The translations under genes were made by a program, and so were the position numbers. Shown here one piece after another: positions 22,230 to 35,077 of a stretch of 64,000 nt of DNA (positions within the stretch are counted from its first letter, which is position 1; every line of letters begins with the position of its first letter). Below the pieces are notes generated by a model. That model ran no database searches. It was not told the origin of the DNA and saw only the letters and a program-made list of their open reading frames with translations. The stretch is from NCBI GenBank assembly GCA_009760855.2, contig WPIO01000061.1:374001-438000 (forward strand). Reading direction: 5' to 3'. The stretch is from Cristatella mucedo (taxonomy: Eukaryota > Bryozoa > Phylactolaemata > Cristatellidae).

Positions 22230-25200
22230 GTTCGTACATATTCGTCTCTCTTGCTGTCTTATTCTTTATTCCCGTCTCTGTCTCCATGGTAAACTACTCG
22301 CCTAGATTTCCACGTTTATCTACTCTTCATTACAAGAGGTCTTTCCAATTGCTCCAGCGGATTGCTCGCGCGGATCTAATTGTTCCGCGGCATCGCGACA
22401 TTAGCCGATGCTCTGAATAGTTTGACAGTTTTGCTCGCTGTGTGGTGGCGATGCGATCTCGAGGCTCGTTTCCGGCTGCCTCAAATGTACCGATGAGGCG
22501 ACTCTCGCTCTCGTGGATGCTCCAAGAAGCGTAACTGGGCACCGGAAATGAGCGCTACGATGTTCGAGCTCCGAAGAAAAGCGCCGCGGCCGATCGAGAG
22601 AGTCCGTCCTATCGCCTGCCGCCGAGAGCGTCTCGTCACGCGACAACAAAAATGGTCATTTTACGCTGCAGCGTGCTTGTATGAGCCCAACGGCCGCTGA
22701 ACATCGAGCTCTGAGCTCGGAAATGAGCAAATGAGAAGCTCCCTTCGCTTGCCGCAGAGGCCACCGCGGTGCGGAGGCCTCTGCGCGACCTTTGCGTCCT
22801 CTGCGTGATGACCGTTCGCGAGACGTTCGCCAATCTCTCGCTTCCCTGCAAACGGGGCGACGCTCGACGGGCGAATCGACAACAACTTCCGTTCGCTTGA
22901 TGCCCGAAGAAAAGGGAGCCGGAAGTGGCCGCAAACGGCCCGGAGGAGCTGGAATGCCGCCGCAGTCGCCGTCGTCGTGGACGCGCTGCCGGTTGGCAAG
23001 GAGAACTCCGCAACTTCGCCGAGGAGAGTTTCGTCCCAGCAAGCGATGCGAGCGCAAATAGACAGCAGTGCCATGTAGCTAGGCTGTAGTGAGGTTGGGC
23101 CTTTCGATGGGCGAAAGTTGCGGAAGTCACGCACCCTGGAGACCTCGCCCTGACATCACCCCATCCCGCCATTTTTTTTTTTTATCTCGACGCCATCGCT
23201 CGCGAAGGAGCGGCAGCTGTAGGCCGTAGCCTGCGGCCGTAGCTGCCTACTGGACAGCGGCAATCGGACCGGTTGCGTCAGCACTGAAATCTCTCACAAG
23301 GTCAAGGACCAGCGCTAGCACTGGAGGAGAACGCCTAGACATCCGCCGCAGGTCGTTGGAGTAGTGGTACAAATCTGGGCTGTTGAGCCTATACTGCAAC
23401 GGCCGTTTTAATTTTTTGACGTCATCGGTTTGGACCTCAGAGGGCCGCCGTCAAGCGCAGTACTAGCCCAGACCGGATGAGCACTGCTGAAGGCGAGTGG
23501 CATAGGCAATGTCAGTGCGGCCCGTGTTGGCGAGAGATGCATCGTAGTACCGTTGCAGCATAAGCACATCGTCGCATCGCCATTATTGTTGTCTTGCTGC
23601 GGCCAATTCGAGCGTGCACGCCAGCGTACGCCGCTGGCTGGCGCATAGATGGTATCGAGGCTCGTTCAACTTGGTTCTCACAAGCCCGCGGCTGCTCTTT
23701 AAAGGATCGCGCGGTGTGGTTCTGACATGGCTTTCCGTCGGTGTTTTTTTTTTATCTAGTTCTGCTCATCCGAGTAGCAGCTAGGTCAAGGTCGGTTTGC
23801 TCCGACGAGTCGTCGTTGACGAAGTTACGACGAAGGCGACGCGGTGCAGCGCCATGCGTCTTCGATGGCGCGCGCGACGCGGCGGCGTCGGCCGCAGATG
23901 CGCGCGCACTTAGCTAAGCGAACATCGCGACCCAGATCGCTGTTTCGAGACCTAAAGCAGTTCCGTCGTCGTTCAGTATTCAGGGTGGAAATCTGCTCGA
24001 CGCACGCAGTCGACGCTCTCTTTTCTTCTCGCAGCCTCCTGCAGCGTATTTGTGCGAAGTCTCCTGTAGTGTATTTCAGCGCAGCCTCCTGTGGCGTATT
24101 TCTGCGCTAGCCGCCGCGGCGAAGTCGCTCCGAGAAGCTCCAACTCGCCGCCGCGGCGAAGTCGCATGCGCGAAGAGCACCGATCGCGGAGAGAAAGAGT
24201 GCTCAGCGCGAGCACTTTTCTCGAGGAGCGACGCGCAGCGGCACTTCGGAGCTTCGTTCGGAAGAAGCTCCGAAGTGCCGCTCAAAGAGGTTCGCACCCG
24301 CCGGTCAAGCGGAGCAGCACGCTTCTGCTGCTGCTCCCATTGCAAGGAGCCGCGCGCGGTGGAATCACCTCGGCGGTCGGTTCAAAGGCCAACTTGGCGG
24401 CGACCGCCTCGTCGTCGGCGCCACTTGCCCTCTAGAGGGGGCGGAGGAAAGGGTGCGCCCGCGCGGCGCCCGCGCGGCGCGCGTGCGTGCGTGCTCGACC
24501 CTCGGCGCGCGCGACAAGATGTCTGTCAAGCGAGTGCGCTCGTGTGGATCGCTTGTCGCGGAGAGCCTTGGGCAGAGCAGCCCTTGGACCCGTGCGCGAG
24601 CGTTCGATGGAGTCAGACGATGGCCTGCGGCAAGCGTCTGCCTCTACGTGACGCTCACCGACGACTCGCGTAGCCGCCGCTCGTCCGCTATAGCCACGGC
24701 CGACCCTCCTGACCGCCAAATGTTCACTTTCAGCTTTTACAGAATTAATTTTAGATTAAAGCAAAGATTAAGAAGTTCGGAAGATGGTGCGCTTCAGCGG
24801 CGTCGACAGCGCTAAATATGCGACGCCGACATTAGGCAGCGGCTCTTCGACGAGGAAACGCAGAAGCCGCGGTTCGTTCGTCCTCAGCACGTCAAAATGA
24901 ATGCGTGACCTCAAATACGTCAAGGACGCTTTCTTTTTTTATCAGCGAGCGTCAAAGAGAGCGCGGACTACTGCTCGGCGGCGGCATTGGCTTGTTCGGG
25001 TGGCTTCGCTCATGGGCAATCCGGCTTTCCGCGCGTAACTTTCGTCACATCCCCGCCCCCTTTTTTACGTCGCCCCGCGCCGGTCCGCGGGGATGATGTC
25101 CACCTTGCCCGATGGGCAGACGGCGCCAGCCAACGCCGACATGTGCGGCGAAATGCGAGGCCTACGCGCGAGGCCGGCCGCCGAGGCCGCCGCCGCCGCC

Positions 25201-25945
25201 GAGGCAGGCCTCCCCACCGCCGAAAAGTGCCTCTTGGCCTGGGTTGCTGCGGGCACAGCGAGAATTCGCCAGGCGATGCAGCCGCGGCTATATTTCAGTT
25301 TCCTCATTTGCATATTTTACCCATTCGCATGCGGCGTCTGTACGCTGTTGCCTCCGCGCGCGCGGCCGGCGTGCTCGGAGGTCCACGCTGTAGCAACGTT
25401 GGCTCCTTAGCGCCGGCCCGAGAGGCTCGGCGTCTCCGCGACATTTACGTGATGCGCTCGCGCACTCGCCGGTCGATTCGGACGATTCGCCGCGCAGATA
25501 TGCAGGCCGACCGCGAGTCTGCAGGGCAAGGCCAAAGCCTCGGTCGCGACGGCGCCGAGAGGATGAGTCGCGCCGCGACTTTGACGGAATGGTTAGCCAC
25601 CGTGAGGCCGTAAAGCCGCCATATTGTCTACCTGCATGCCCGCAAACTGCCGAGCCGTGCGACGCGCCGACCGCCAGCCGGCGCCTCCTCAGAAGCCGTC
25701 GAACCGACACCGCCGCAGCGGATCGACAATGGGGCGCGCTACGGCGGCGGCGCGGTAGCCGTCGGCGGCGATGACTAAGATGCGCCCGCCGCTCTGCGCC
25801 CGCCGACTTGGCTGCGTCGTAGAAGCGGCTGCGTTTTCTGAGCCCCTGCGTCGGTCGCCACCGTCGGCAGCCACAGAAGTCGCGCGGCTGCGGCCCAGCA
25901 GTCGATCGGCCTAGCATCTATTGCACCGCGTTGACTTTGACCAAA
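22230..25945. other. GC-rich block, no gene recognised
   Basis: About 3.7 kb of mostly CpG-rich DNA with overlapping frames on both strands, none carrying a conserved motif. Short T-runs occur at 23172 and 23745. The hairpin at 24237-24282 is listed separately. Confidence 0.4.
24237..24282. repeat. Perfect hairpin, 18-bp arms
   Basis: agcggcacttcggagctt (24237-24254) and its exact reverse complement (24265-24282) flank a 10-nt loop. Confidence 0.93.
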
Positions 25946-25951
25946 GAGACC

Positions 25952-26412
<461 letters not shown>

Positions 26413-26414
26413 GG

Positions 26415-28258
26415 CATACAAGACACGCAGGCAGACAGAAAGTCACTAGCTGAGAGAGCAAGCGTGAGTTGTGAGTGCTTGTGACGATGAGTGTGAGCTT
26501 GGGTGAGTTAATAAAAACTTAAAGTTGGTTTTAACTGCAGCTGTGCATAGATGGGCGGGGGTATCATGTGGATAGATGGCGCTGCGGGCGGTTTGTCACG
26601 CTACTTAACGGATCACAATCCGATATGAATGCCTCGTCCTTGTGCTCTCCGGGTAGTGTAGGGCAGCGGCGGTGGGGCAGGCTTAGTTTGCATAGCTACC
26701 CAGCGAGGTTGCTACCGGACGGGCGGCGTCGGCCATCAAAGCGTTCAAAGAGTTCAAAAATCAAACCATTCAGCGACTTTGTGAGGCGCGCTCTCGTGAG
26801 CTTTTGTCGCTATCAGCACGCATATGCCTGCGCTCAGAGCGCCAAACCTGGCGGAGGAAGGCAGAAATCAGTTTCACACTGAGGCGAATCGTCGGCCGAT
26901 CGCCGCCACTCGCGAGCTTCCGCCGCCGAATACCGGCGCAGCGAAGTTTCCTCGCACCGCTCTCGACGAGGAGGCGAGCGGGGCGACCCGAAATTATCTG
27001 CTACCGGAAAGGATCGATACTGCTGCGACTGCAGACGACCCAGCGCCGACCGTCCTCGCACCGAGAAAGGTCCACGAAAGACTTATCGGCCAGCTGTTAA
27101 TGCTGCTGTATCGTCGACCGAAAAAAGCGCGCCGCCGGCGACGCGGGCACGCAGGCGCGCGCGGGCTAGGCGGCCAGGAGTGCCCGCCGTCCGCAGAAGC
27201 ATCGAGAATCCACCGCTGGAGGAGCAGTGGGTTGGAGCGGGAGGAGAGGGGAGGGTCGGCGCGAAGGAAAGTAAGCGTCTGCATCGACGCACTCGTGCCG
27301 GCAGCTGCGTCTCGGCCGGTTCGCAGCTCCCTCGGCACTTGACGTCGTCGCATTCGCCGAGATCCTCGCTGCTGCGGCGGCGGCGGCGGCACGCCGCGAG
27401 AGGCCGGCCGCGAATCGAATCGGTACAAGACGCCTTCGTGCGGCGGCGTCGCTCGCGAAGTCGCCTTCGGCGCGCGAGTCGCCGCGAATCGCCGCTGTTC
27501 TGCGTTGAGGTCCCTGCCGGCGCTCGCCTGCAGCGAGCGCCGGCAGGGACCTCAACGCGACACAGCGCCGTCCGTCCGTCCGTCGTTAAGGCTGCCGAGG
27601 CGCCGCTAGCGGAGCGCGGCGCGCTCTGCGCGCCGTCGCGGGGCTCGCTGCGTCTTTCCGAGGGCGCCACCGATGGCTCGCGCGCGGCGCCGAATGGAGG
27701 CGGCGGCTTCCCGCCCGCCGGTGAGGCGGCGACGCGCCGAGGCGGCGGAAAGGGTGCGCACGGAGGCGGCGGAAAGGGGGCGTACGGATGGTCCGGCTCG
27801 TCGAATTGATTTATTCGAAGGAGGCGCGCCGTGCGCCGGCGGCCGGCTGCATAATGCAATTGCAGCCCGTAGCTTTTGTTATTCAACGAGGCTCGGACTC
27901 GACCGAGCTAAGAATGGGTTGAAGGCGCGCAGCAGCAGCAGCCGCGGCCGAACGGTCGGGGCGGGTTGTAGTTGGTCACAGTGGTTTTATGGTCTATCGT
28001 GGGTTTATGAATTTTTGAGTTTATGCTTTATTGAGGATTGTGGGTTTATGATGTTTGCATTGAGGGTGAGTTACGGCCTGCAGAGAAGGGGTGGTGAGAA
28101 CACAGGGCGCAGGAGAGGACGGCCACGTGACCCGCATCGCTGCGAGCCCACGTTCACCGCTGTTCTTGGACATTCGGCGTTTCTGCACCGTCGCTTGCTT
28201 GCAGTCGGAGCGTCAAACCACAGTTACCAACTCTACTGCTCAATGGGGCGACCGTTTA
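26415..28258. other. GC-rich block, no gene recognised
   Basis: Long frames exist on both strands between 26800 and 27900 (to 267 codons) but are compositionally biased and run through the hairpin at 27502-27558. No domain is visible. Confidence 0.4.
27502..27558. repeat. Perfect hairpin, 26-bp arms, 5-nt loop
   Basis: Arms 27502-27527 and 27533-27558 are exact reverse complements (outer end gcgttgaggtccctgccgg) around the loop ctgca. It is the most perfect inverted repeat in the window and would fold into a very stable RNA hairpin if transcribed. Confidence 0.95.
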
Positions 28259-28261
28259 GGT

Positions 28262-28560
28262 GCCCGCGCCTCCACGACCAGGAGACGTCACGATCGCGAC
28301 GTCTCCCGATCTGACGACACTCGAGCAGAATCTAGCGACGCATTCATTCCTCACAGCACTCGCTGGGGCTCGGTGCGAATGGTCTTTTTTGTGCTCATGC
28401 GTGCTTACTCTGTGCGAGCAACCGCTAACCGTATTGATGCGCTTACTTTACTGCATATGAAAAGTTCACAGAAAGATGTCTAGTTCCCAGAGGGTGCTGT
28501 GAAAACATATCATTAGTAGTTCCCAGAGAGCGCTGTGAAAGCAGGTCATTATTAATATTG
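28262..28560 (+). mobile_element. Degenerate LINE-A 3' end
   Basis: The + frame reads TSPDLTTLEQNLATHSFLTA, matching the LINE-A C-terminus (SPDLTTFKRNLKTYLFRTAF in better copies). It is followed by an eroded 3' UTR. The stem-loop segment (ttcccagag-ggtgctgtgaaa) is present twice in tandem, near 28486 and 28519. Confidence 0.7.
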
Positions 28561-29443
28561 CCAACGCACTGCGCCAGCTGGACGCAGACTGCCCTCGATG
28601 CAGCAGCAAGGTCACCGATGCAGCAGCAAGGTCACCGACCTGCTCGGACCGTTCGTTTTGCTGTCTAAAAAGTGTGGCTGCTGTGTCGTAGTGGCTTGGC
28701 CAATGCGAGAGAGCGCAAAACGCCGTCACTACGGTCTCGGCTTGGTCTAAGCATCACTCCAGTGACGCGCGCCCGCACTTGTTGAGTGCTGAGGTGGAGA
28801 GCCGACAATCGAGACAGACGGACGGACGGCATTTATTAACTAAGCGCCATGCGACTGCACTGAGCGAAGACGGCAGCCTTGCGCCGCAGTCGCTGAAGCC
28901 GCCGTAGCGGCGCCCGAGAGGCTTCGGCGCCGCTACACTTGATAGGACGCTGCGGACGTTTGCTGGCGAGCGTGAAGACGCCTCGTGAAGCTGTCAGATC
29001 TCACCGACTCTCTACCCCTTTCGTAGTCACGACGGGCAGCCACGTTTCAAAAGCCCTAACCAGACATTCTCGCCCACTAAGAAGAAGCAATATTAGCGAC
29101 GAATCTTTCCAGCAAAGGACTTCCTGTCAGGCGCAACTCGTCACCGAAGGCGTCTCTACTCAAGCATCCCTTCTGAACGGACGCGAAAACATTACGCCGC
29201 ACTCTCACCTAGCACGCGCAGCAGCAGCAGCAGCAGCCGTAGTGTGCGACGCTTTGAGAAAATCTGCGGCATTCTGGGGGACCGTCGTCTCTCGGGAGGG
29301 GGGCCGGCGAGTGCGAGACGACAGCGCCGGCTCACCGTCCGCGTTAGAGCAGACGGCTGTTCGAGCAGGCGGTTTTGTCTGCGTCCAGCACCTGTCGCCG
29401 CTCGGCCGGCGTCGATGCTTTCAATGCAATGCATCTCCTCCGT
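28561..29443. other. GC-rich spacer
   Basis: No gene recognised. A small inverted repeat near 28905-28937 (gtagcggcgcc and its complement) is present, and a 16-bp 'gatgcagcagcaaggtcacc' type duplication occurs at about 28597-28638. Confidence 0.4.
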
Positions 29444-29523
29444 CTGTAAGAAAGAGATTGAGTTATCTGAGGGCGCTTTATCGAGTGCATTATTATCATT
29501 ATTATTCTTATTATTATTATTAT
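29444..29523 (+). mobile_element. Solo LINE-A 3' tail
   Basis: Only the stem-loop (agaaagagattgagttatct ... gagggcgctttatcgagtgc) and an interrupted (ATT)n tail are present. Frames of several hundred codons that read through this point cannot be genuine. Confidence 0.8.
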
Positions 29524-30625
29524 CAACTCCGCAAAGCCGCGCACACCAAGTGGCTGCTACGCAGGAAATTTCTCCTCGGAGCGGAGCGCACTCGAAGCCT
29601 GAGCGGCTTTCGGCGGGCATTCGCCAGCCAGCAGACGCAGCTACCGCCTCCGCCGCTTCCGTTTCCGCTGCATGCTGGGGCAGCACGGCGGCGATCCGTT
29701 CCGGATGGGTGGCTCGGAGCGGGTGACGCGGCGACGGCTGGCGCGTCCTTCATCACCGACGCCTCTGTCGTACGTGTCCGTGAAGAGCGGACCGTCGCTA
29801 GAGCTAAATCGAATTCGATAGCGACTGATGCGCCGCGGCCGCACCGTTCGAGGCGGTCGAGAGGCGGCCGCGGCGTAGTCCGGTCCAGTCCCGCTCGGAC
29901 CAACGCGTCGCGTCAGCCGCTGGGCTTCCGTCCTCGCGTTCATTCAGGCTTGCGTTACGATCAGCTGCCTGAGCCCAAGGTCAAGGTTCGGCCCCGCGTG
30001 CTAACTTCTGAGCAGCGCTGCAGGAACCATCTTCCTCAGAGTACAGAAATGGCCAATTTTGGCAGTATTGCCTTAAGAGACGCCATTTCGCAGCTATACG
30101 CTTTCGCAGCAACGTCCTAAGGCGAATTCGACCGGAGCAGACCGCAGCAATGGCACGAAGCTAACAGTCACGTTCTCTTTGAAAAGGGTCAGAAAGAATA
30201 TTGTCAAACCCAGCAATCGAACTGCGTGGCAAAAACCCGGCGGGCAAGGTACAGCAGCGCATAACCGCTACGTGACAGAAGCACGCCGTGGGACTCGGGA
30301 GCGACTCGCAGTCGTATTCCATCTGCCTGGGAATGGCGTCCGGGTGGCTGGCAGAGTCGTTCGAAGTGCGCCCGTCGCACGGCCGAGACATGGCGCCGAG
30401 TCATAAGTGCTGTCGTTTAGTTTCATAGGGCGGCTTTCATAGGTCATACGCTGTCGACGACGCCCAGTCGCTTGCCAGGCGCCCGCGCAGGGCAGGCAGC
30501 TCAGACCGGAGAGGCAACTCAACGAGCGAGTGCTCAACGAGCATCCACTAGCCAAGGACCTTGGCTGGTTGCGGCGACCAACCCTTGCTCCCCTTACAGC
30601 TGGGAACCGCGCGGTAACATCTCAG
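29524..30625. other. GC-rich spacer
   Basis: Nothing recognised on either strand. Confidence 0.4.
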
Positions 30626-30629
30626 ACTC

Positions 30630-31358
<729 letters not shown>

Positions 31359-31990
31359 AGCCGGCACCGGTTGACCGGCCCGGAAGTCCGGCGCTCCGTT
31401 TGCACGCCGACCCCGCACGCCGTCGGCAGTCTGCGAGCTCTGGCGGCGACGGCGGCTGCACACGGCGAAGGTCGTCGAAGGTCGTCCGAATTCTGGCCAC
31501 TCTGCGCTGCCCGTCGAGCCGCTCGAACTTTAAGCTCGGCCGCCACCGCCGCCGCCCGCATCAGCGGCTCGGCGGCGGCGGCGCGGCGGCGCAGCTCTGC
31601 ACTCGAAGGACGCTGCCAGCTGGCTCGCACTTCAGAGTGAGAGGAGCGGCGAGCCCGCGCGCGCCGCGGCTCCGCGGCTCGGAACGCCTCGCGCGTGAGC
31701 CCGCATGCCTCGCCCGCGCAGAGCGGCTGTTGTTGCTGCGGTCTAGTGCTAATGATGCAGCGGCGGCGGCGGCAGCAACAGCCGCCGCCGCCGCTGTCGC
31801 CGCATCGCACGCGGCCTCCTCCGAGGCGGATTGACAGCCCGCACTTCCGCTTCTTTCAGCGAAAGATCAGTCCGTTGAGACGCTGCCGCAGCGGTAACGG
31901 TACCCACGCTTGCCGGCCATTCCGCCCTGACGCCGCCGAAGCCAACGTCGTGGCGCGAGCAATCTGTCGGTCACTGAGAACGATGGGGTG
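31359..31990. other. CpG-rich block between simple repeats
   Basis: Very GC-rich with cgg and gcc triplet clusters. No gene recognised. Confidence 0.4.
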
Positions 31991-32165
<175 letters not shown>

Positions 32166-32261
32166 AAATAGAAAGGCAGACAAATGGAAATGAAAAGAGA
32201 CAGTGCAGAGTGCCGGTGTCTTGCGGTGCCTTTAGAAGACATTTCAATCGCGTTAGACTGA

Positions 32262-32434
32262 AAGAGAGAGAGAGAGAGAGAGAGAGAACTCTCAGGAAGC
32301 GCGAGGAGGAAAATTTAAGATGGTGCGAGTGAGTGCTCGATGCAGCTCGGCCTGCTAACTAATGACAGAGAGACAGAGACAGAGACAGAGACAGAGACAG
32401 AGACATAGACAGAGACAGAGACTCAGACAGACAG
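32262..32434. repeat. (GA)n and (GACAGA)n short arrays
   Basis: (ga)n at 32262-32288 and (gacaga)n at about 32366-32434, separated by about 80 bp of ordinary sequence. Confidence 0.9.
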
Positions 32435-33150
32435 ACAGAGAGTGCGGAAGCAAGCGCACGGCGTGTTTTCTCCGCGCCTGCGCCGGCTAAAACAAAGCAC
32501 CGACGCAGCTACTTTGAAAGCCCGTCTGCGATGAGAGCGTCTCTGTGAGCCTGGACAGTGGACGTAGTGGCGTGATTCCACCGACCGATTTCAATTAGAG
32601 GTGTTGGCAGTTCGGCTCGTTTTCCGCTGCTTAACTACACCGTCCACATCAATGGAACCGCACTTCTTCGCTGGCTGCGTAAGCCACGGTCGTCGAGCCG
32701 GTGCACCGCCCGGCCGTCCTACGCCTCACGGACGTCGCACGCGTGCACACTGTGGGAGGCGCCGGGCGAAAAGCTTACAGATACCGAGGCAGCATCCTTC
32801 TGACGAAAGAGAGCGCGCTCTCGCGCTCGGCGAGTCACCGCTGCAGCTTCCGGCGTCGTTTCTTCTCTTCTCGAGCGCTTCCGCCCTCAGAGACTGGCCG
32901 AGCGGCCCGCTGCGGCGGCGTCGGTGGACTACGGGCTTTAGCTGATGCCCTAGATCGTCGCCATCTCTTTCGGCTCGACCCGGCATGGCACGCTTAGCGC
33001 TCCGATCGGCAGCAGCCTAGACGGGGCGCCCTCTGGTGCCGAGGGGCGGGCGAGCGGGCAGGGGGCGGCGGCCGGCCGCCAGATCAAGCGACGACCCTTC
33101 GGCTTCTTTTTTACGGCCCGCCCACGCTCCGCCGTTCTCATGCGCACCCT
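32435..33150. other. GC-rich flank upstream of the Wnt gene
   Basis: No coding sequence recognised. It may carry distal regulatory sequence of the Wnt gene, which starts about 0.6 kb downstream. Confidence 0.35.
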
Positions 33151-33153
33151 GCC

Positions 33154-33348
33154 TCCGCCCCGCCCCGTCCCGCCCCGCCGCCAGGTCGGACCGCCCTCGC
33201 CGGGTCCGACCCGGTTCGTTGCGCGCCGTACGCTGGACCTGGGCGCTTCATTGACGAGCCGGCGAAAGCCACAAAGAAACGATTTATTCAGGGCAAGTGT
33301 TAGTTGTTAGGGCGCCTCAGATACGCTGCGTTGCGTCCGATCAACCAA
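33154..33348 (+). promoter_or_regulatory. Candidate Wnt promoter region
   Basis: GC-box cluster (ccgccccgccccgtcccgcc, 33154-33182) followed by a CCAAT motif (accaat, 33343-33348). It lies 430-630 bp upstream of the Wnt start codon in a CpG-rich setting. A second, inverted CCAAT (attgg) lies at about 33512. I see no convincing TATA box, as is common for CpG-island promoters. The start of transcription is not determined. Confidence 0.3.
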
Positions 33349-33779
33349 TAAAAACTCAAACATGCGGACCACATGCCGGCTTCGCGCACGGTGGCGCGCT
33401 CTCGCGGGCCACTGGCGGCTCATGAGAGCAGGCTCTCTGTAATGGTCAACCGGCGGCAGCATCGCCCCAGCAGCAGACTTCGTGATTTATAGTCGCCCTT
33501 CGAGTAAACTAATTGGTCCAAGCATCAACAACGTGCCGCCTGATTGACGAGGAACCGTACGACCGCGTCGGTCATCGGATTTCGCGTCATCCGCTCCGGG
33601 CCGGCAATCTTAAGAGGCTCCGGAGCGAGAGCGGAGCGGCAGACGGCGGCGGCAGCAGCAGCAGCGGCAGCCGCTCGGATCGGACTGCAGCAGCGAGCGT
33701 CACTCCGAAGTCGGCGGCGGCGGCGGTCATTCGGCGTGCCCCAGGTGGCTTAGGCCCGAGACTCGACAGTTGGCGCAGG

Positions 33780-33841
33780 ATGACGCGCACAGCCTTCCTT
33801 TTGACCGCGCTGCAGCTAGCGCTGGCTGCTTCGGGTGGAGC
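33780..33841 (+). CDS. Wnt: Wnt exon 1 (signal peptide)
   Basis: ATG at 33780; encodes MTRTAFLLTALQLALAASGG plus two bases of codon 21. Donor GTGAGT starts at 33842. The phase (2) fits exon 2. It is supported by the signal-peptide character, the consensus donor and the matching phase. No conserved Wnt motif lies in this exon, so it is the least certain one. Confidence 0.75.
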
Positions 33842-34223
33842 GTGAGTATTATGTGCACGAGCGCAGCGGCGGCGGCAGCGGGTGAGCGTTGCCGCGGCGC
33901 AGCGGCGGCAACAAGGGCGTCGCCGAGCATGCAAGCGCGGCAGTCTCGGGAAGCGAGGCGGTCGCGGCGCTTCGTCGCCTGCCGAGCAGTCGCCGCCGAC
34001 TCGCGCCGCTCTGCGGTCAGTCGGGTGGGGCGCCGAAGCTCTGCAAGTGCATATTTTCTCGTCCAACTCTGCCTCTGGTTCTGTCTGCCTGAACTCTCTC
34101 GTCTTGCGGCAGCGTGCTGTACGCCCTTTCGCAAGGCAAGAACTCCGCTGTGAAAGGGAGAGAGAGAGACAGAGAGAGACAGAGAGAGAGACAGAGAGAC
34201 AGAGACAGAGACAGAGACTGAGA

Positions 34224-34311
<88 letters not shown>

Positions 34312-34945
34312 GCCAGAGAGGAGTCGGAGAGACAGAGAGATGAGAGAGGAGCCGCAAAATAAGATAAAGAGTAATCGATGCGAGTCGCAGATGGGAGCTG
34401 CAGCTTCGGGATAGGGTCACGGCCTCCTTTCCTCCGTCTCCTGCTCCCGATTCCCGCCAGCATGCGCGATAGCGCTCCACCTCTCCCGCCGAGCTCGCAC
34501 CACGGCGACGGCTGCGGGATCGCACCACGGCGCAAGTCTCGCGAAGCCGCAGCCGCGGCGGGCTCCTTTTGCGCGCGGCGTCGCTCGCCCAGCAGCGGCG
34601 TAGAGTGAAGCGCCGCCGGCGCTGCTCGGCGGCCCGGGCGAGCACTCGCGAGGCGGCGCGTTTTCCCGCGTAGCTCGGGGGATGACGATGTGCTCAGGTT
34701 CCAGCTTCCCGTCGATCCCAGCGTCGACCCAGTGAGGATGTGCAACGCGAAGATGAGCCTCACGCCGGCCCAAATGGCCATCTGTCAGAAGCAGCCCCAA
34801 GCCACCGCCGCGGCCGTGGAAGGTGTCGGCGTCGCCGTCGTCGAGTGCCATAAGCAGATGGCGGGTCAGCGCTGGAACTGCAGCGACCTGAAGGACCGCT
34901 CCGTCACCAGCCACCCGATAGTCAGACGAGGTGAGAAGACGCAGC

Positions 34946-34992
<47 letters not shown>

Positions 34993-35001
34993 CGCTCTCT
35001 C

Positions 35002-35077
<76 letters not shown>

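Noticed and set aside
28939-30120. 393-codon + frame
   Set aside because: It runs straight through a LINE-A tail (29444-29523) and is compositionally biased, with no domain visible. A chance open frame in GC-rich DNA.
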